Under the pieces are notes generated by a model that saw nothing but the letters and a program-made list of their open reading frames with translations, searched no databases and was not told where the DNA came from. The position numbers and the translations under genes were made by a program. A DNA stretch of 64,000 bases from Pseudoduganella aquatica. Its GTDB lineage: Bacteria > Pseudomonadota > Gammaproteobacteria > Burkholderiales > Burkholderiaceae_D. This document shows, in pieces, positions 17,541 through 26,523 of this stretch. The stretch is taken from positions 1 through 64,000 of the forward strand of contig NZ_WWCU01000035.1 of the NCBI RefSeq assembly GCF_009857595.1, written 5' to 3'. Positions within the stretch are counted from its first letter, which is position 1. Each line of letters opens with the position of its first letter.

Positions 17541-18820
17541 GCCTTGCCTCCGCCATTGCCACTGCTGTTGCCGCCACTCTTGCCACCAGTTTTTATCTGC
17601 CACACCCCGGGCGCCGTTTCCGCTAGCGCCAGGCCGCGCGCGGACAAGGCGCCCTGCAGCTGCTGCAAGGTGGCCGCGTCGGCGCTGTTGGGTTTGAGCT
17701 TGATGACCAGGCTGCGCTCGCGGAATTCCATCGAAGCCACCACGTCGCGCTTGCCGCTGGCGGTCAGCGCTTCGCCGAAGGCGGCGCTGATGGCGGTGAA
17801 CTCGTCGGCGCCGACGTCGCCGCTGCCGGCCTTGGCGGCGGCGATGTTCTTGCGCATCTGCGCGGCTGGATCAAGGATCACGGTTTCTTTCGGATAGGCG
17901 GCGCGGAAGATCTGCACCATGGACTCGCGCATCTCCCTGGCCTCGCCCTTCATGCGCAGCCATTCAATATTGAGCCCGGCCAGGTTGACCGCCACGGCCA
18001 GCAGCGCCAGGCGCAGCGGCCAGCGCCAGCGCTGCCAGGCGCGCGACTGCGCGCCGGTGGCGCCCAGGCTGGCGGCCAGGTCCGGCGCCACCACGCCCTT
18101 GGCGCTCTTGGCGGCGGACACCCAGTGCGCCCAGTGCTCGCTTTCCAGCGCAACGTGGCTGGCGGATTCGGCCAGCGGCTGGAACTGCGGCAGCAGCGCG
18201 GCCGGCAGGTACACCGTCAGCGGCGCATCGCCGGCCAGCGCACGCAGCATGTGCAGCGCCGCTTCCGGCTGCGGGCCGACGGTCAGGCCCAGGCCGTCCT
18301 GCGGGCCTTTGCGCAGGGTCAGTTCCAGGCCGCTGTCGGTCTGCGTGAGCGCGGCCGAGGCGCCGCCGGGGGCCAGCGGCAAGCACAGTTGGGCGGGCAA
18401 CGCGGAGATCGATTGGGCGCCCTGCGCCACCAGCGTCTTCACCAGCACTTCCAGCCAGCTGCGCTGCACCACGGCCACGGTGCGGGTGCTGCCGTCCTGG
18501 GTGGAGGTCAGCGGCGCGAGGGCCAGCACGCAGTCGGCCGGGTCGCCCAGCACCTGGTCTTCCACCAGCGCGGGCAGCGCGGCCTTAAGGCGCGCGCTCG
18601 AAAGCGGCGGCACCGGCACATGCAGCAGCGTGACGTCGGCGGCGGCCAGCAGCAGCACCACGCGGCGCGCGGAGGCCACCAGGTCGGCCAGGTTGCCGAG
18701 CGCGGAGGCGCCCTGCTGCATCACATTGCCGCCGTCGCCCACCATGGCGAAATGGCAGGCAGGTGCAGTGCCGGCATCGGCGGCCGCCCTGGCTGGATAG
18801 CGGATGTATAAAGTCGTCAA
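17537..18820 (-). CDS. gspL: T2SS platform protein GspL (427 aa)
   Basis: Inner-membrane protein that recruits the ATPase GspE. The large cytoplasmic actin-like domain starts TTLYIRYPARA and contains the PALVEDQVLGDP segment. It is followed by one membrane helix (about residues 268-290) and a periplasmic GspL_C ferredoxin-like domain. The C-terminus is Gly/Ser/Lys-rich. It is 42 bases downstream of gspK and overlaps gspM by four bases. Confidence 0.88.
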   Translation of the reverse strand: MTTLYIRYPARAAADAGTAPACHFAMVGDGGNVMQQGASALGNLADLVASARRVVLLLAAADVTLLHVPVPPLSSARLKAALPALVEDQVLGDPADCVLALAPLTSTQDGSTRTVAVVQRSWLEVLVKTLVAQGAQSISALPAQLCLPLAPGGASAALTQTDSGLELTLRKGPQDGLGLTVGPQPEAALHMLRALAGDAPLTVYLPAALLPQFQPLAESASHVALESEHWAHWVSAAKSAKGVVAPDLAASLGATGAQSRAWQRWRWPLRLALLAVAVNLAGLNIEWLRMKGEAREMRESMVQIFRAAYPKETVILDPAAQMRKNIAAAKAGSGDVGADEFTAISAAFGEALTASGKRDVVASMEFRERSLVIKLKPNSADAATLQQLQGALSARGLALAETAPGVWQIKTGGKSGGNSSGNGGGKA

Positions 18821-18862
18821 AGAAGAATCTCGCTTTCGTTGGTGCTACTCAATTCGAGCTGC

Positions 18863-19825
18863 TTAAATTTCCCGCATCCATTGCAGCGTGGGTGCTTTCG
18901 GGGCGCGGAATATTAGCGACTGCGCATCCAGCGCCGCCCGGTCCAGTTTCACATGGGTGAGCACCAGGAAGTAATCGCTCTTGATGTCCACCTCCAAGCC
19001 AGCCGGCAGCGACCTGCCGTTTTGCGCCAGGGCGCCAGTGAAAGCCGACACGCCGATAAAAGGCGTGCGCAGCCGGAACTGCACCAGCGTGGCCGCCTCC
19101 GATACCGAATAGTTTTCCACCAGCGACGCCAGCACTTCGGGCGGCGCCGTGTTCACATTCACCTTGCTACGGCCCGGCAACACGATCACGAACTCGCGCA
19201 GCTTCTCCACCGCCTGCGGCGTAAAGCCCGCTACCGCCAGCAAATCCTCCACCCTTATCAGCTCGAGCGGCTCGCGGCTGCTGACGGAAGACTGCGGAGC
19301 GCCCCCGCTCGGACTCGGGTTGGGTGCGGCGGGCTGGCTAAGCGCCACCTCATCCGCAACCGCCTGCGCCAGGCCGGGGTTCAGCTGCAAATGCTGCAGC
19401 AGGCGCTGGAACACCTTCGTCTGCACCGGATCCGCCACGCCATTCGCTGCAAGATTGGTCAGATTGTAACGCGCCTGCGCGTCGGTGATGCGGCCGGACA
19501 GGGTGGCGTCGAACTTTTCATTGGCTACCCGCTCGCGCTCCACGTAATCGTCCAGCCGCGTTTCGGCCAGCGGCGTGGCCCAGGCCCCGGTTTCGGTGGT
19601 CATGTTCGGGTTGTCGATGCGGTCCTGCTGCAGGATCAGGCGCGCCCAGTCGAGACCGCCGCGCAGTATCCATTTGGTTTGCAAATGCAGGCGCTGGTTC
19701 TCCATGGAGCGCACCTGCACCTGCTGCTGCCAGAACAGGCTGGCCACGATGGTGACGGCCAGCGTGGTCAGCAGCAGCGCCGTGATGACGGCGACGCCGC
19801 GCTGGCGGTGCAGGCGCGGCGCCAT
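18863..19825 (-). CDS. gspK: T2SS minor pseudopilin GspK (320 aa)
   Basis: Largest minor pseudopilin, capping the pseudopilus tip with GspI and GspJ. Starting at 19825 the protein reads MAPRLHRQRGVAVITALLLTTLAV, a type III prepilin signal (RG-VAVITA), followed by a hydrophobic helix and a helical domain (ALLAVAGFTPQAVEKL-like saposin fold). The motif NVNTAPPEVLASL is diagnostic of GspK. The start ATG overlaps the gspJ stop by one base (TGATG). Confidence 0.92.
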   Translation of the reverse strand: MAPRLHRQRGVAVITALLLTTLAVTIVASLFWQQQVQVRSMENQRLHLQTKWILRGGLDWARLILQQDRIDNPNMTTETGAWATPLAETRLDDYVERERVANEKFDATLSGRITDAQARYNLTNLAANGVADPVQTKVFQRLLQHLQLNPGLAQAVADEVALSQPAAPNPSPSGGAPQSSVSSREPLELIRVEDLLAVAGFTPQAVEKLREFVIVLPGRSKVNVNTAPPEVLASLVENYSVSEAATLVQFRLRTPFIGVSAFTGALAQNGRSLPAGLEVDIKSDYFLVLTHVKLDRAALDAQSLIFRAPKAPTLQWMREI

Positions 19826-20475
19826 CACTTCTCCCCCATCAGGAAGGCTTTGACCAGCGGGCCGGCCTGGCCTTGCAGCTGCAGCGACAGTTCCAGGCCG
19901 TCCAGGTCCTGCACGGCGGTGTTGGCCGCAGCTTTCTGTTCCTGGCTGGACTGCACGCCCGTCACCGCCTGCCAGCCGCCGTCGCGCCAGCCGCGCACGG
20001 CCATGCTCTCCACGCCGCTCTGCAGCGCCACGCCGGGCGTGGCGTCGCTGTCGCTGATGGCGGCGGCCCACAGCGCGTCCAGCTGCAGCAAGTCGCGCAC
20101 GGCGCGCGACTCGCGGCGCGTGAGCACGCCGTCGCGGATGCGGTAGGTCACCACCTGCAGGCGCGAAGGCTCGCTCTCGGCCAGCACGGTGCGCACAAAG
20201 ATCATGCGGTCGCTGTCGGCCGCCAGGGTTTCGCGCGAACGCAGCTGCTTGCGCACGGCGCGGTGCTCCATGTCGCTTTGCAGCTGGGCCAGCGCCAGCT
20301 GGATGCCGCGCGTCTGCTCCATCTGCTCGGTGAGCGCCTGGCGCGAACGGACGATGCCGTCCAGGCCGCGCCAGCCCAGCACGGCGACGATGGCCAGCAC
20401 CGCCACCGCCACCAGCAGTTCGATCAGCGTAAAGCCGCGCGCGCGGCGCAGAGGGTATGCGGGGGCCATCGTCAT
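19825..20475 (-). CDS. gspJ: T2SS minor pseudopilin GspJ (216 aa)
   Basis: Minor pseudopilin of the tip complex. The start at 20475, within a four-base overlap with the gspI stop, gives MTMAPAYPLRRARGFTLIEL. Prepilin peptidase would cleave after RARG, leaving FTLIELLVAVAVLAIVAVL as the hydrophobic helix, with E5 conserved. The globular domain contains LAQLQSDMEHRAVR, typical of GspJ. A longer in-frame extension upstream is low-complexity and overlaps gspI, so it is rejected. Confidence 0.92.
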   Translation of the reverse strand: MTMAPAYPLRRARGFTLIELLVAVAVLAIVAVLGWRGLDGIVRSRQALTEQMEQTRGIQLALAQLQSDMEHRAVRKQLRSRETLAADSDRMIFVRTVLAESEPSRLQVVTYRIRDGVLTRRESRAVRDLLQLDALWAAAISDSDATPGVALQSGVESMAVRGWRDGGWQAVTGVQSSQEQKAAANTAVQDLDGLELSLQLQGQAGPLVKAFLMGEK

Positions 20476-20855
20476 TCCAGCAGCTTCAGCTGCACCAGCT
20501 TGATGATGAGGCGTTCCGGCTGGCGCTCGTCGAACACGCTGACCTCCACCCGGCGCAGGCGCGGGTTGGGGCTGGCGATCACCTCTTCCTGGCACATCAG
20601 TTTCAGCTCGCCCTGCGGGCATTCGAAGGTGGTCTTGCCGATGTTGGGGAATTGCTTGTTCAGGCTCAGCTGCACCAGGCGGTTCTCGGCCGACCAGGTG
20701 GCCATCATGGCGGCGCGCAGGCCGTCGCTGTTCTGGGTCAGGCTGCCGACCGCGCGCATGGACGCGCCCAGCGCGGTGCCGACGATGACCAGGGCCACCA
20801 GCACTTCCAGCAGGGTGAAGCCGCGTGCGCGGGGTGGGAATTTCGGCATTGTCAT
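20472..20855 (-). CDS. gspI: T2SS minor pseudopilin GspI (127 aa)
   Basis: Minor pseudopilin that nucleates the tip trimer. The sequence MTMPKFPPRARGFTLLEV has the cleavage site after RARG and the conserved E5. The rest has the GspI-type pattern (ASMRAVGSLTQN, ATWSAENRLVQL). Two start codons are possible, 20855 and 20849; both lie just after the gspH stop. Confidence 0.9.
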   Translation of the reverse strand: MTMPKFPPRARGFTLLEVLVALVIVGTALGASMRAVGSLTQNSDGLRAAMMATWSAENRLVQLSLNKQFPNIGKTTFECPQGELKLMCQEEVIASPNPRLRRVEVSVFDERQPERLIIKLVQLKLLE

Positions 20856-20856
20856 C

Positions 20857-21348
20857 TCAATCCACCGTGAAATGGCCGATGCCGTCGGCGCGGATGGCAA
20901 CGCTGATGTCGCCGCTGGCCATGGTCAGCACAAAGGGCTTGTCCACCGGCTCGCGGCCGAAGACGATGCGCAGCGTGTCGCCCGGCACCGTGGAGGCGGG
21001 CTCGAGCAGCATGGTCACGGGGCTGTTCTTGAATTCGCGTTCGCGCAGCAGGTCGTCCTGCCCGTCTTTCGTGACCGGCTCCCACACGCGCTGCTCATTG
21101 CGCACCAGGAAGCGGTAGCTCTCCGGCCCCGCTTCGAAGGCCACCAGGCGGTTGCGCACGATGGCTTCGTCGCGCGCCAGCTGCAGCAGCAGGGCCACGC
21201 GCTGCGCTTCCTGCTGCATGCCCTGGCGCCGGCTGGGCGCCGCGTTCAGCGACACCAGCCCCAGCGTGATGCCGGCAATGACCAGCACCACCAGCAGCTC
21301 GATCAGCGTAAAGCCGCGCTGCGGTTGGGTAAAACGCGCGGCGACCAT
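20857..21348 (-). CDS. gspH: T2SS minor pseudopilin GspH (163 aa)
   Basis: Minor pseudopilin linking the GspG rod to the GspI-J-K tip. The prepilin signal is QPQRG-FTLIELLVVLVIAGITLGLV and the beta-rich C-terminal domain ends GIGHFTVD. It starts nine bases after gspG and ends two bases before the gspI start, so it is within the operon. Confidence 0.9.
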   Translation of the reverse strand: MVAARFTQPQRGFTLIELLVVLVIAGITLGLVSLNAAPSRRQGMQQEAQRVALLLQLARDEAIVRNRLVAFEAGPESYRFLVRNEQRVWEPVTKDGQDDLLREREFKNSPVTMLLEPASTVPGDTLRIVFGREPVDKPFVLTMASGDISVAIRADGIGHFTVD

Positions 21349-21357
21349 GGCAGAAGC

Positions 21358-21804
21358 TTAGTTGTCCCAGGAGCCGATGTCGGCATCGTCGCCGGTGCCG
21401 CCGGGCTGGCCGTCGGCGCCCAGCGAGAACACGTCGATCTCGCCGCGCACGCCGGGCGACAGGAACTGGTAGGCGTTGCCCCACGGGTCTTTCGGCATCT
21501 TCTCCAGGTAGCCGCCGGCTTTCCAGCCATTCGCGGCCGGGCCGGTGGTGGGCTTGGTCAGCAGCGCCTGCAGGCCCTGCTCAGTGGTCGGGTAGCGCTG
21601 GTTATCCAGCTTGTACAGTTTCAGCGCCTGCATCACGGTGGCGATGTCGACCTTGGCGGCGGCGACTTTCGATTCGCCGGTGCGGCTCAGCAGCTTGGGC
21701 ACAACCAGCGCCGCCAGCACGCCCATGATCACCACGACCACCATGATCTCGATCAGGGTGAAACCGCGCGCGCGGCGCTTGGCGGGGAGTGTTACGTTTT
21801 GCAT
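21358..21804 (-). CDS. gspG: T2SS major pseudopilin GspG (148 aa)
   Basis: Main subunit of the T2SS pseudopilus. The signal ends RARG, the mature start is FTLIEIMVVVVIMGVLAALVVP, and the GspG core is present (YKLDNQRYPTTEQGLQAL, DPWGNAYQFLSPG, DVFSLGADGQPGG), including the calcium-site region near the C-terminus. It is the first gene of the gsp operon; moeB ends 41 bases upstream. A TATACT-like -10 (about 21837-21842, minus strand) could give it its own promoter in addition to read-through. Confidence 0.95.
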   Translation of the reverse strand: MQNVTLPAKRRARGFTLIEIMVVVVIMGVLAALVVPKLLSRTGESKVAAAKVDIATVMQALKLYKLDNQRYPTTEQGLQALLTKPTTGPAANGWKAGGYLEKMPKDPWGNAYQFLSPGVRGEIDVFSLGADGQPGGTGDDADIGSWDN

Positions 21805-21845
21805 AGACAGGACACTTTTCAGGTGAGAGTGCGGAAGTATAAGGC

Positions 21846-22613
21846 TTAATCACGCGCTGCGGGCGGCCTTGCGGTGCATACCGGACAGGCTTCGTTGCGG
21901 CCGATTTGGATGCTGGTCCATTCCATGCGCAAGCCGTCCAGCAGCAGCAGCCGGCCCGACAGCGGCTCGCCGATACCCATCAGCAGCTTGAGCGCCTCGG
22001 CCGCCTGCATGGCGCCGACCACGCCCACCAGCGGCGCGAACACGCCCATGGTGGAGCAAGCCACGTCCTCGAAGGGCTGGTCTTGCGGGAACAGACAGGA
22101 ATAGCAGGGCAGCGCCGCGCCGCGCGGATCGAACACGCTGATCTGTCCGTCGAAGCGTATCACCGCGCCGGACACCAGCGGCACGCCGTGCGCCACGCAG
22201 GCGCGGTTGACGGCATGGCGGGTGGCGAAATTGTCGGTGCAGTCCAGCACCACGTCGGCGGCGGCCACCAGCTCGGCCAGGCGGGCGTCGTCCGCGCGCT
22301 CGACCAGCGCTTCGATGTCGATGGTGGGATTGATGGCGGCCAGCGTGGCGCGCGCCGACTCGGCCTTGGGCTGGCCCACGCGCGCCATGGTGTGGGCGAT
22401 CTGGCGCTGCAGATTGGTCAGGTCCACCGTGTCGTGGTCGATGATGGTCAGCTTGCCCACGCCGGCCGAGGCCAGGTACATGGCGGCCGGGGAGCCCAGG
22501 CCGCCCGCGCCTATCACCAGCGCGCGCGCGCCGAGCAGCCGCTGCTGGCCTTCGATGCCGATTTCATCAAGCAGGATATGGCGCGAATAGCGCAGCAGCT
22601 GGCTGTCGTCCAT
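21846..22613 (-). CDS. moeB: MoeB/ThiF-type sulfur-carrier adenylyltransferase (255 aa)
   Basis: E1-like enzyme that adenylates the C-terminal Gly of a sulfur carrier (MoaD or ThiS). It has the ATP loop GAGGLGS, the Arg-finger region (NLQRQIAHT), the D of LDCTDNF and two CxxC zinc pairs (CYSC and CPVC). There is no rhodanese domain. Whether the partner is MoaD or ThiS cannot be decided here; in Burkholderiales this gene after ctp is usually annotated moeB. It is four bases after ctp in the gpmA-envC-ctp operon. Confidence 0.88.
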   Translation of the reverse strand: MDDSQLLRYSRHILLDEIGIEGQQRLLGARALVIGAGGLGSPAAMYLASAGVGKLTIIDHDTVDLTNLQRQIAHTMARVGQPKAESARATLAAINPTIDIEALVERADDARLAELVAAADVVLDCTDNFATRHAVNRACVAHGVPLVSGAVIRFDGQISVFDPRGAALPCYSCLFPQDQPFEDVACSTMGVFAPLVGVVGAMQAAEALKLLMGIGEPLSGRLLLLDGLRMEWTSIQIGRNEACPVCTARPPAARD

Positions 22614-22617
22614 CGCC

Positions 22618-24099
22618 TTATTTCTTCTGCGGCTTGGCCGGCGCGTCCTGTTTCACGGGGGCTTCGGGCTTGGCCGGCTTGGCCTCGGCTTCCAGGTCGC
22701 GCGCTTTTTCGGTTTTCGACAGCTGCACCGGCAGGCCCTTGAAATGGTTCAGCGCCTGCGCCAGCTGGAAGTCGTCCTTGCTGCCGAACTCGACCGGCTT
22801 GCGGTTCTTGGACAGCGCCAGGATGCGCTGCTCCTCCTCCAGCTCGTCGTGCACCGGCGGCGAGGGCAGCTCGGCGTCGTCCTTGTTGTTCAGGTGCTTG
22901 ACCAGGTCGGCCTCGCGCAGGCGCAGGCTGTTCAGGCCGTCGCCCTCGGCGGTCTCGTCGACCAGCATGTCCGGCACGATGCCGCGCGCCTGGATGGAGC
23001 GGCCGTGCGGCGTATAGTAGCGCGCCGTGGTCAGCTTGACGGCGGTGTCGGCGGTGAGCTGGCGCAGCGTCTGCACCGAGCCCTTGCCGAAGGTCTGCGT
23101 GCCCATCACCACGGCGCGCTTGTAGTCCTGCAGCGCGCCGGCCACGATCTCGGAGGCCGAGGCGGAGCCGGAATTGACCAGCACCACCATGGGCACGTTC
23201 TTCAGCGCGGCCGGCAGCTTGGCCAGCGGGTCGCTATTGGCGCGGCCGGAATAGTATTCGGGGCGGGCGTAGAAAGTCTGCTTGGAGTCGGCCAGCTGGC
23301 CGTTGGTGGACACCACCACCGCGTCCTTGGGCAGGAAGGCGGCCGACACGCCGATGGCGCCCGGCACCACGCCGCCCGGATCGTTGCGCAGGTCCAGCAC
23401 CAGGCCCTTGATGCCGGGGTTCTGCGCGTACAGATTGCCCAGCTTGCGCGCCATGTCGTCCACGGTGGGCTCCTGGAACTGCGACACGCGCAGCCAGGCG
23501 TAGCCCGGCTCCACCATCTTCGCTTTCACGCTCTGCACGCGGATCTCTTCGCGCACGATGGGCACGATGATGGGTTTGTCCTCGCCCTTGCGCGACAGCG
23601 TGAGCACGATCTTGGAGTGCGGCTCGCCGCGCATTTTCTTGATGGCGTCGTCCAGCGACAGGCCGCGTATTGGCGTGTTGTCCAGGCGGGTGATCAGGTC
23701 GCCGGCCTTGATGCCGGCCTTGAAGGCGGGCGAATCCTCGATCGGCGACACCACTTTGACGTAGCCGTCCTCGATGCCCACTTCGATGCCGATGCCGACA
23801 AACTTGCCCTGCATGGTCTCGCGCATCTCCTTGAAGGCCTTCTTGTCCAGATAGACCGAGTGCGGATCAAGCGAGGCCACCATGCCGGAAATGGCTTCGG
23901 TGACGAGCTTTTTCTCGTCCACGTTCTCCACGTAGTCGGACTTGATGAGGCCGAACACGTCGGACAGCTGGCGCAGCTCCTCCAGCGGCAGCGGACTGCC
24001 CGGCGCCTTCTGTGCCACAGCGGAAAACTGCAGGGAGGCAGCCACGCCGGCCACCATGCCCAGGCCGATCAGGCCGAAATTCTTGAACTTGTTACCCAT
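22618..24099 (-). CDS. S41-family C-terminal processing protease (493 aa)
   Basis: Periplasmic serine protease of the CtpA/Prc type, which trims or degrades envelope proteins. It has an N-terminal signal anchor (about residues 7-29) and a PDZ domain (about 95-175). The catalytic core has a Ser around 314 (GSASASEI) and Lys 339 (QTFGKGSVQ). The tail is Lys/Pro/Ala-rich. It is coupled to envC, and in several bacteria Ctp proteases control murein hydrolases, so a joint role in cell-wall remodelling is plausible. Confidence 0.93.
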   Translation of the reverse strand: MGNKFKNFGLIGLGMVAGVAASLQFSAVAQKAPGSPLPLEELRQLSDVFGLIKSDYVENVDEKKLVTEAISGMVASLDPHSVYLDKKAFKEMRETMQGKFVGIGIEVGIEDGYVKVVSPIEDSPAFKAGIKAGDLITRLDNTPIRGLSLDDAIKKMRGEPHSKIVLTLSRKGEDKPIIVPIVREEIRVQSVKAKMVEPGYAWLRVSQFQEPTVDDMARKLGNLYAQNPGIKGLVLDLRNDPGGVVPGAIGVSAAFLPKDAVVVSTNGQLADSKQTFYARPEYYSGRANSDPLAKLPAALKNVPMVVLVNSGSASASEIVAGALQDYKRAVVMGTQTFGKGSVQTLRQLTADTAVKLTTARYYTPHGRSIQARGIVPDMLVDETAEGDGLNSLRLREADLVKHLNNKDDAELPSPPVHDELEEEQRILALSKNRKPVEFGSKDDFQLAQALNHFKGLPVQLSKTEKARDLEAEAKPAKPEAPVKQDAPAKPQKK

Positions 24100-24122
24100 G
24101 TTTCTTCCGCTGTGTTGGACTG

Positions 24123-25664
24123 TCAGAATTTGACCCAGCTGGCCGGATCGAATTCCTTGCCCTTGTGCCTGAGTTCAAAGTATAAACCCGATTCCTCGTT
24201 GCCGCCGGTGTTTCCGGCTGCCGCAATGACCTCGCCGGCCTTGACCACGTCGCCCACGCGGCGCAGCAGGGACTGGTTGTTGGCGTACAAGCTCCAGTAC
24301 TGGCCGCCGTGGTCGACAATGATGAGATTGCCGAAACCGCGCAGCCAGCTCGCATGCACCACGCGGCCGCTGGCCACCGTGTGCACGTCGGCGCCCTCGG
24401 CGGCGCGGATGAACATGCCTTTCCAGCTGGGGCCGTCGCCGCGCTTGCTGCCGAAGCGCGCCGCCACCTTGCCCGCCACCGGCGGACGCAGCTGGCCCTT
24501 GAGCGCGGCGAAGGCGCCGTCCGGCATGGCGGGGGCCAGGGCGATGTCGGCCTTGCGCGCCGGCGGCTCGTCCTTCACCGCCGCCACTTTCGATTCGTCC
24601 ACTTCGATCGGTTCCAGCTTGCCGCCCTCGTTCGCGGGCGCGGTCTGCGGCGGCGTCACGGCCGCCGGCGGCAGGGGCAGCGGCGCCGGTTTCGGCTTGC
24701 CTTCGGCCTTGGCGATGCGTTCGCGCTCGGCCTGCTCGGCCCTGGCCTTGGCCAGCGCGTCGGCGCGCGCCCTGGCCTGTTCGCGCGCTTTGGCCTGCGC
24801 CAGCGCGCGCGCTTCCGCGTCGGCCTTGGCCTTGGCGGCCTTGGCGGCGGCCACGCGCTCGAGCCGCGCCTGCTCGGCGGCGGCCGCTTTGGCTTGTTCT
24901 TCGATCAGCTTGCCCAGCTTGTCCACCAGGCCGGCCATGCGCTGTTCGTCCTGCGCCACCTTGCCGGCCTCCTTGCGCTGCGCCACCAGGCGCTGCGACA
25001 GGCTGGCCAGCACGCTGGCGCGCTTGGCTTTTTCCTTGACCAGCAAGTCCTTCTGCTGGCGTTCTTCCTGCGCGATTTCCTCCAGCTCGTCGCGCGCGTT
25101 CTGCGCGTCGGCCTGGTTCGCTTCCACGGCGCGCAGATTGGCGCGCAGCGATTCCAGCAGCCGCGCCTGGGCCTGCGACACATAGGCCATCAGCTGCAGG
25201 TCGCGGTTGATGCGGTTCGGGTTGTCCCCGGACAGCAGCAGCTTGATGCGGTCCTCATTGCCCGCCACGTATTGCTCGCGCAGCAGCTTGGCCAGCTGCT
25301 GCTTCTGCTGCTCCACCGTGGCCTGCAGGCGCGCGCGCTCCGCGCCCAGCGTTTGCAGCCGGACGTTGGTTTCGGATTGCTCCTCGGCAAGCTCGCGCAG
25401 GCTGCGGTTAGCGTTCGAAATCGCCTCTTCGGACTCGGCCAGCGTGTCGGCCGCATCCTCGCGGGCGCTCTCGGTCTGGCCGATATCGCGCCGCAGCGCA
25501 TTGAGCTTTTGCTGCAGGCCGGCGCGCTCGGCTTCGGCTTGCAGCTTCTGCTTGCTGCGCTCGGTGGGCTTGGCCGGGGCCGCGTGGGCAGCCGGGACGG
25601 CCGCCAGCAACAGCACGGCCAACGCCAGCGCGCCCGCGCGGCGGGTAAGGTGGAACAGCGGCAT
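24123..25664 (-). CDS. envC: EnvC-like murein hydrolase activator (513 aa)
   Basis: Periplasmic coiled-coil protein that activates septal amidases. It has a signal peptide (residues 1-28), a long coiled coil (about 33-290, rich in Glu/Gln/Arg/Lys) and an Ala/Lys/Pro linker. The C-terminal LytM (M23) domain begins RPPVAGKVAARFG. The LytM active site is degenerate: where enzymes have HxH the protein reads VDHGGQYWSLYANNQ, so it should be a catalytically dead activator like E. coli EnvC. The gene order gpmA-envC-ctp is conserved in betaproteobacteria. Confidence 0.9.
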   Translation of the reverse strand: MPLFHLTRRAGALALAVLLLAAVPAAHAAPAKPTERSKQKLQAEAERAGLQQKLNALRRDIGQTESAREDAADTLAESEEAISNANRSLRELAEEQSETNVRLQTLGAERARLQATVEQQKQQLAKLLREQYVAGNEDRIKLLLSGDNPNRINRDLQLMAYVSQAQARLLESLRANLRAVEANQADAQNARDELEEIAQEERQQKDLLVKEKAKRASVLASLSQRLVAQRKEAGKVAQDEQRMAGLVDKLGKLIEEQAKAAAAEQARLERVAAAKAAKAKADAEARALAQAKAREQARARADALAKARAEQAERERIAKAEGKPKPAPLPLPPAAVTPPQTAPANEGGKLEPIEVDESKVAAVKDEPPARKADIALAPAMPDGAFAALKGQLRPPVAGKVAARFGSKRGDGPSWKGMFIRAAEGADVHTVASGRVVHASWLRGFGNLIIVDHGGQYWSLYANNQSLLRRVGDVVKAGEVIAAAGNTGGNEESGLYFELRHKGKEFDPASWVKF

Positions 25665-25671
25665 CAGCGGT

Positions 25672-26418
25672 TTACTTGGCCTTGCCCTGGTTGGCGACCG
25701 CAGCCTGGGCGGCGGCGATGGCGGCCGGGTCGCCCAGGTAGTAGTGGCGGATCGGCTTCAGGTCGGCGTCCAGCTCGTACACCAGCGGCTGGCCGTTGGG
25801 GATGTTGAGGCCGACGATGTCGCTGTCGCTGATGCCGTCGAGCATCTTGATCAGCGCGCGCAGGCTGTTGCCGTGGGCCGAGATGATGATTTTCTTGCCG
25901 GCGCGGATGGCCGGGGCGATTTCCTCGTCCCAGGCCGGCATCACGCGCGCCACGGTGTCCTTCAGGCATTCGGTCAGCGGGATGCTGGCTTTCGGCAGGC
26001 CGGCGTAGCGCGGGTCGTTGAAGGAGGTGCGGTCGTCGCCCGCTTCCAGGGCCGGCGGCGGGGTGTCGTAGCTGCGGCGCCATACCAGCACCTGCTCGTC
26101 GCCGTATTTGGCGGCGGTCTCGCCCTTGTCCAGGCCCTGCAGCGCGCCGTAGTGGCGCTCGTTCAGGCGCCAGTCATGCTTGATTGGCAAGTACATCATG
26201 TCCATTTCGTCCAGCGCCAGCCACAGCGTGCGGATGGCGCGCTTGAGCACCGAGGTGTAAGCCAGGTCGAAGGTGTAGCCCTCCTGTTTCAGCACTTGGC
26301 CGGCGGCCTTGGCTTCGGCCACGCCTTTCTCGGTCAGGTCGACATCGGTCCAGCCGGTGAAGCGGTTTTCCAGGTTCCAGGTGGATTCGCCATGGCGCAT
26401 GAAGACAATTTTGTACAT
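25672..26418 (-). CDS. gpmA: 2,3-bisphosphoglycerate-dependent phosphoglycerate mutase (248 aa)
   Basis: Glycolytic enzyme interconverting 3- and 2-phosphoglycerate through a phosphohistidine. The N-terminal motif FMRHGESTWNLENRFTGWTD carries the phospho-acceptor His, and the second active-site His is in IISAHGNSLRAL. Length equals E. coli GpmA. It is the first gene of a four-gene leftward operon and divergent from the rhodanese gene, with a 105-bp shared control region. Confidence 0.96.
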   Translation of the reverse strand: MYKIVFMRHGESTWNLENRFTGWTDVDLTEKGVAEAKAAGQVLKQEGYTFDLAYTSVLKRAIRTLWLALDEMDMMYLPIKHDWRLNERHYGALQGLDKGETAAKYGDEQVLVWRRSYDTPPPALEAGDDRTSFNDPRYAGLPKASIPLTECLKDTVARVMPAWDEEIAPAIRAGKKIIISAHGNSLRALIKMLDGISDSDIVGLNIPNGQPLVYELDADLKPIRHYYLGDPAAIAAAQAAVANQGKAK

Positions 26419-26487
26419 AAGAACGATCTATAAAGTGTGAAAAAATCTGCGGGAGGCAGCGTTTCAGCCTCGGTTCAGCTTCTATTT

Positions 26488-26493
26488 TATAAT
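26488..26493 (+). promoter_or_regulatory. -10 box (TATAAT) of the rhodanese-grxC transcript
   Basis: A perfect TATAAT lies 30 bases before the GTG start of the rhodanese gene. No clear -35 hexamer is seen at 17 bp upstream, so strength is uncertain. Confidence 0.45.
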
Positions 26494-26523
26494 GCGCGCA
26501 TAACCTTAAACCATTGGAACACC

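Noticed and set aside
24123..25664. Active M23 endopeptidase call for the EnvC-like protein
   Set aside because: The LytM domain lacks the HxH zinc ligands at the expected place (LYANNQ), so an activator role is better supported than a peptidase.
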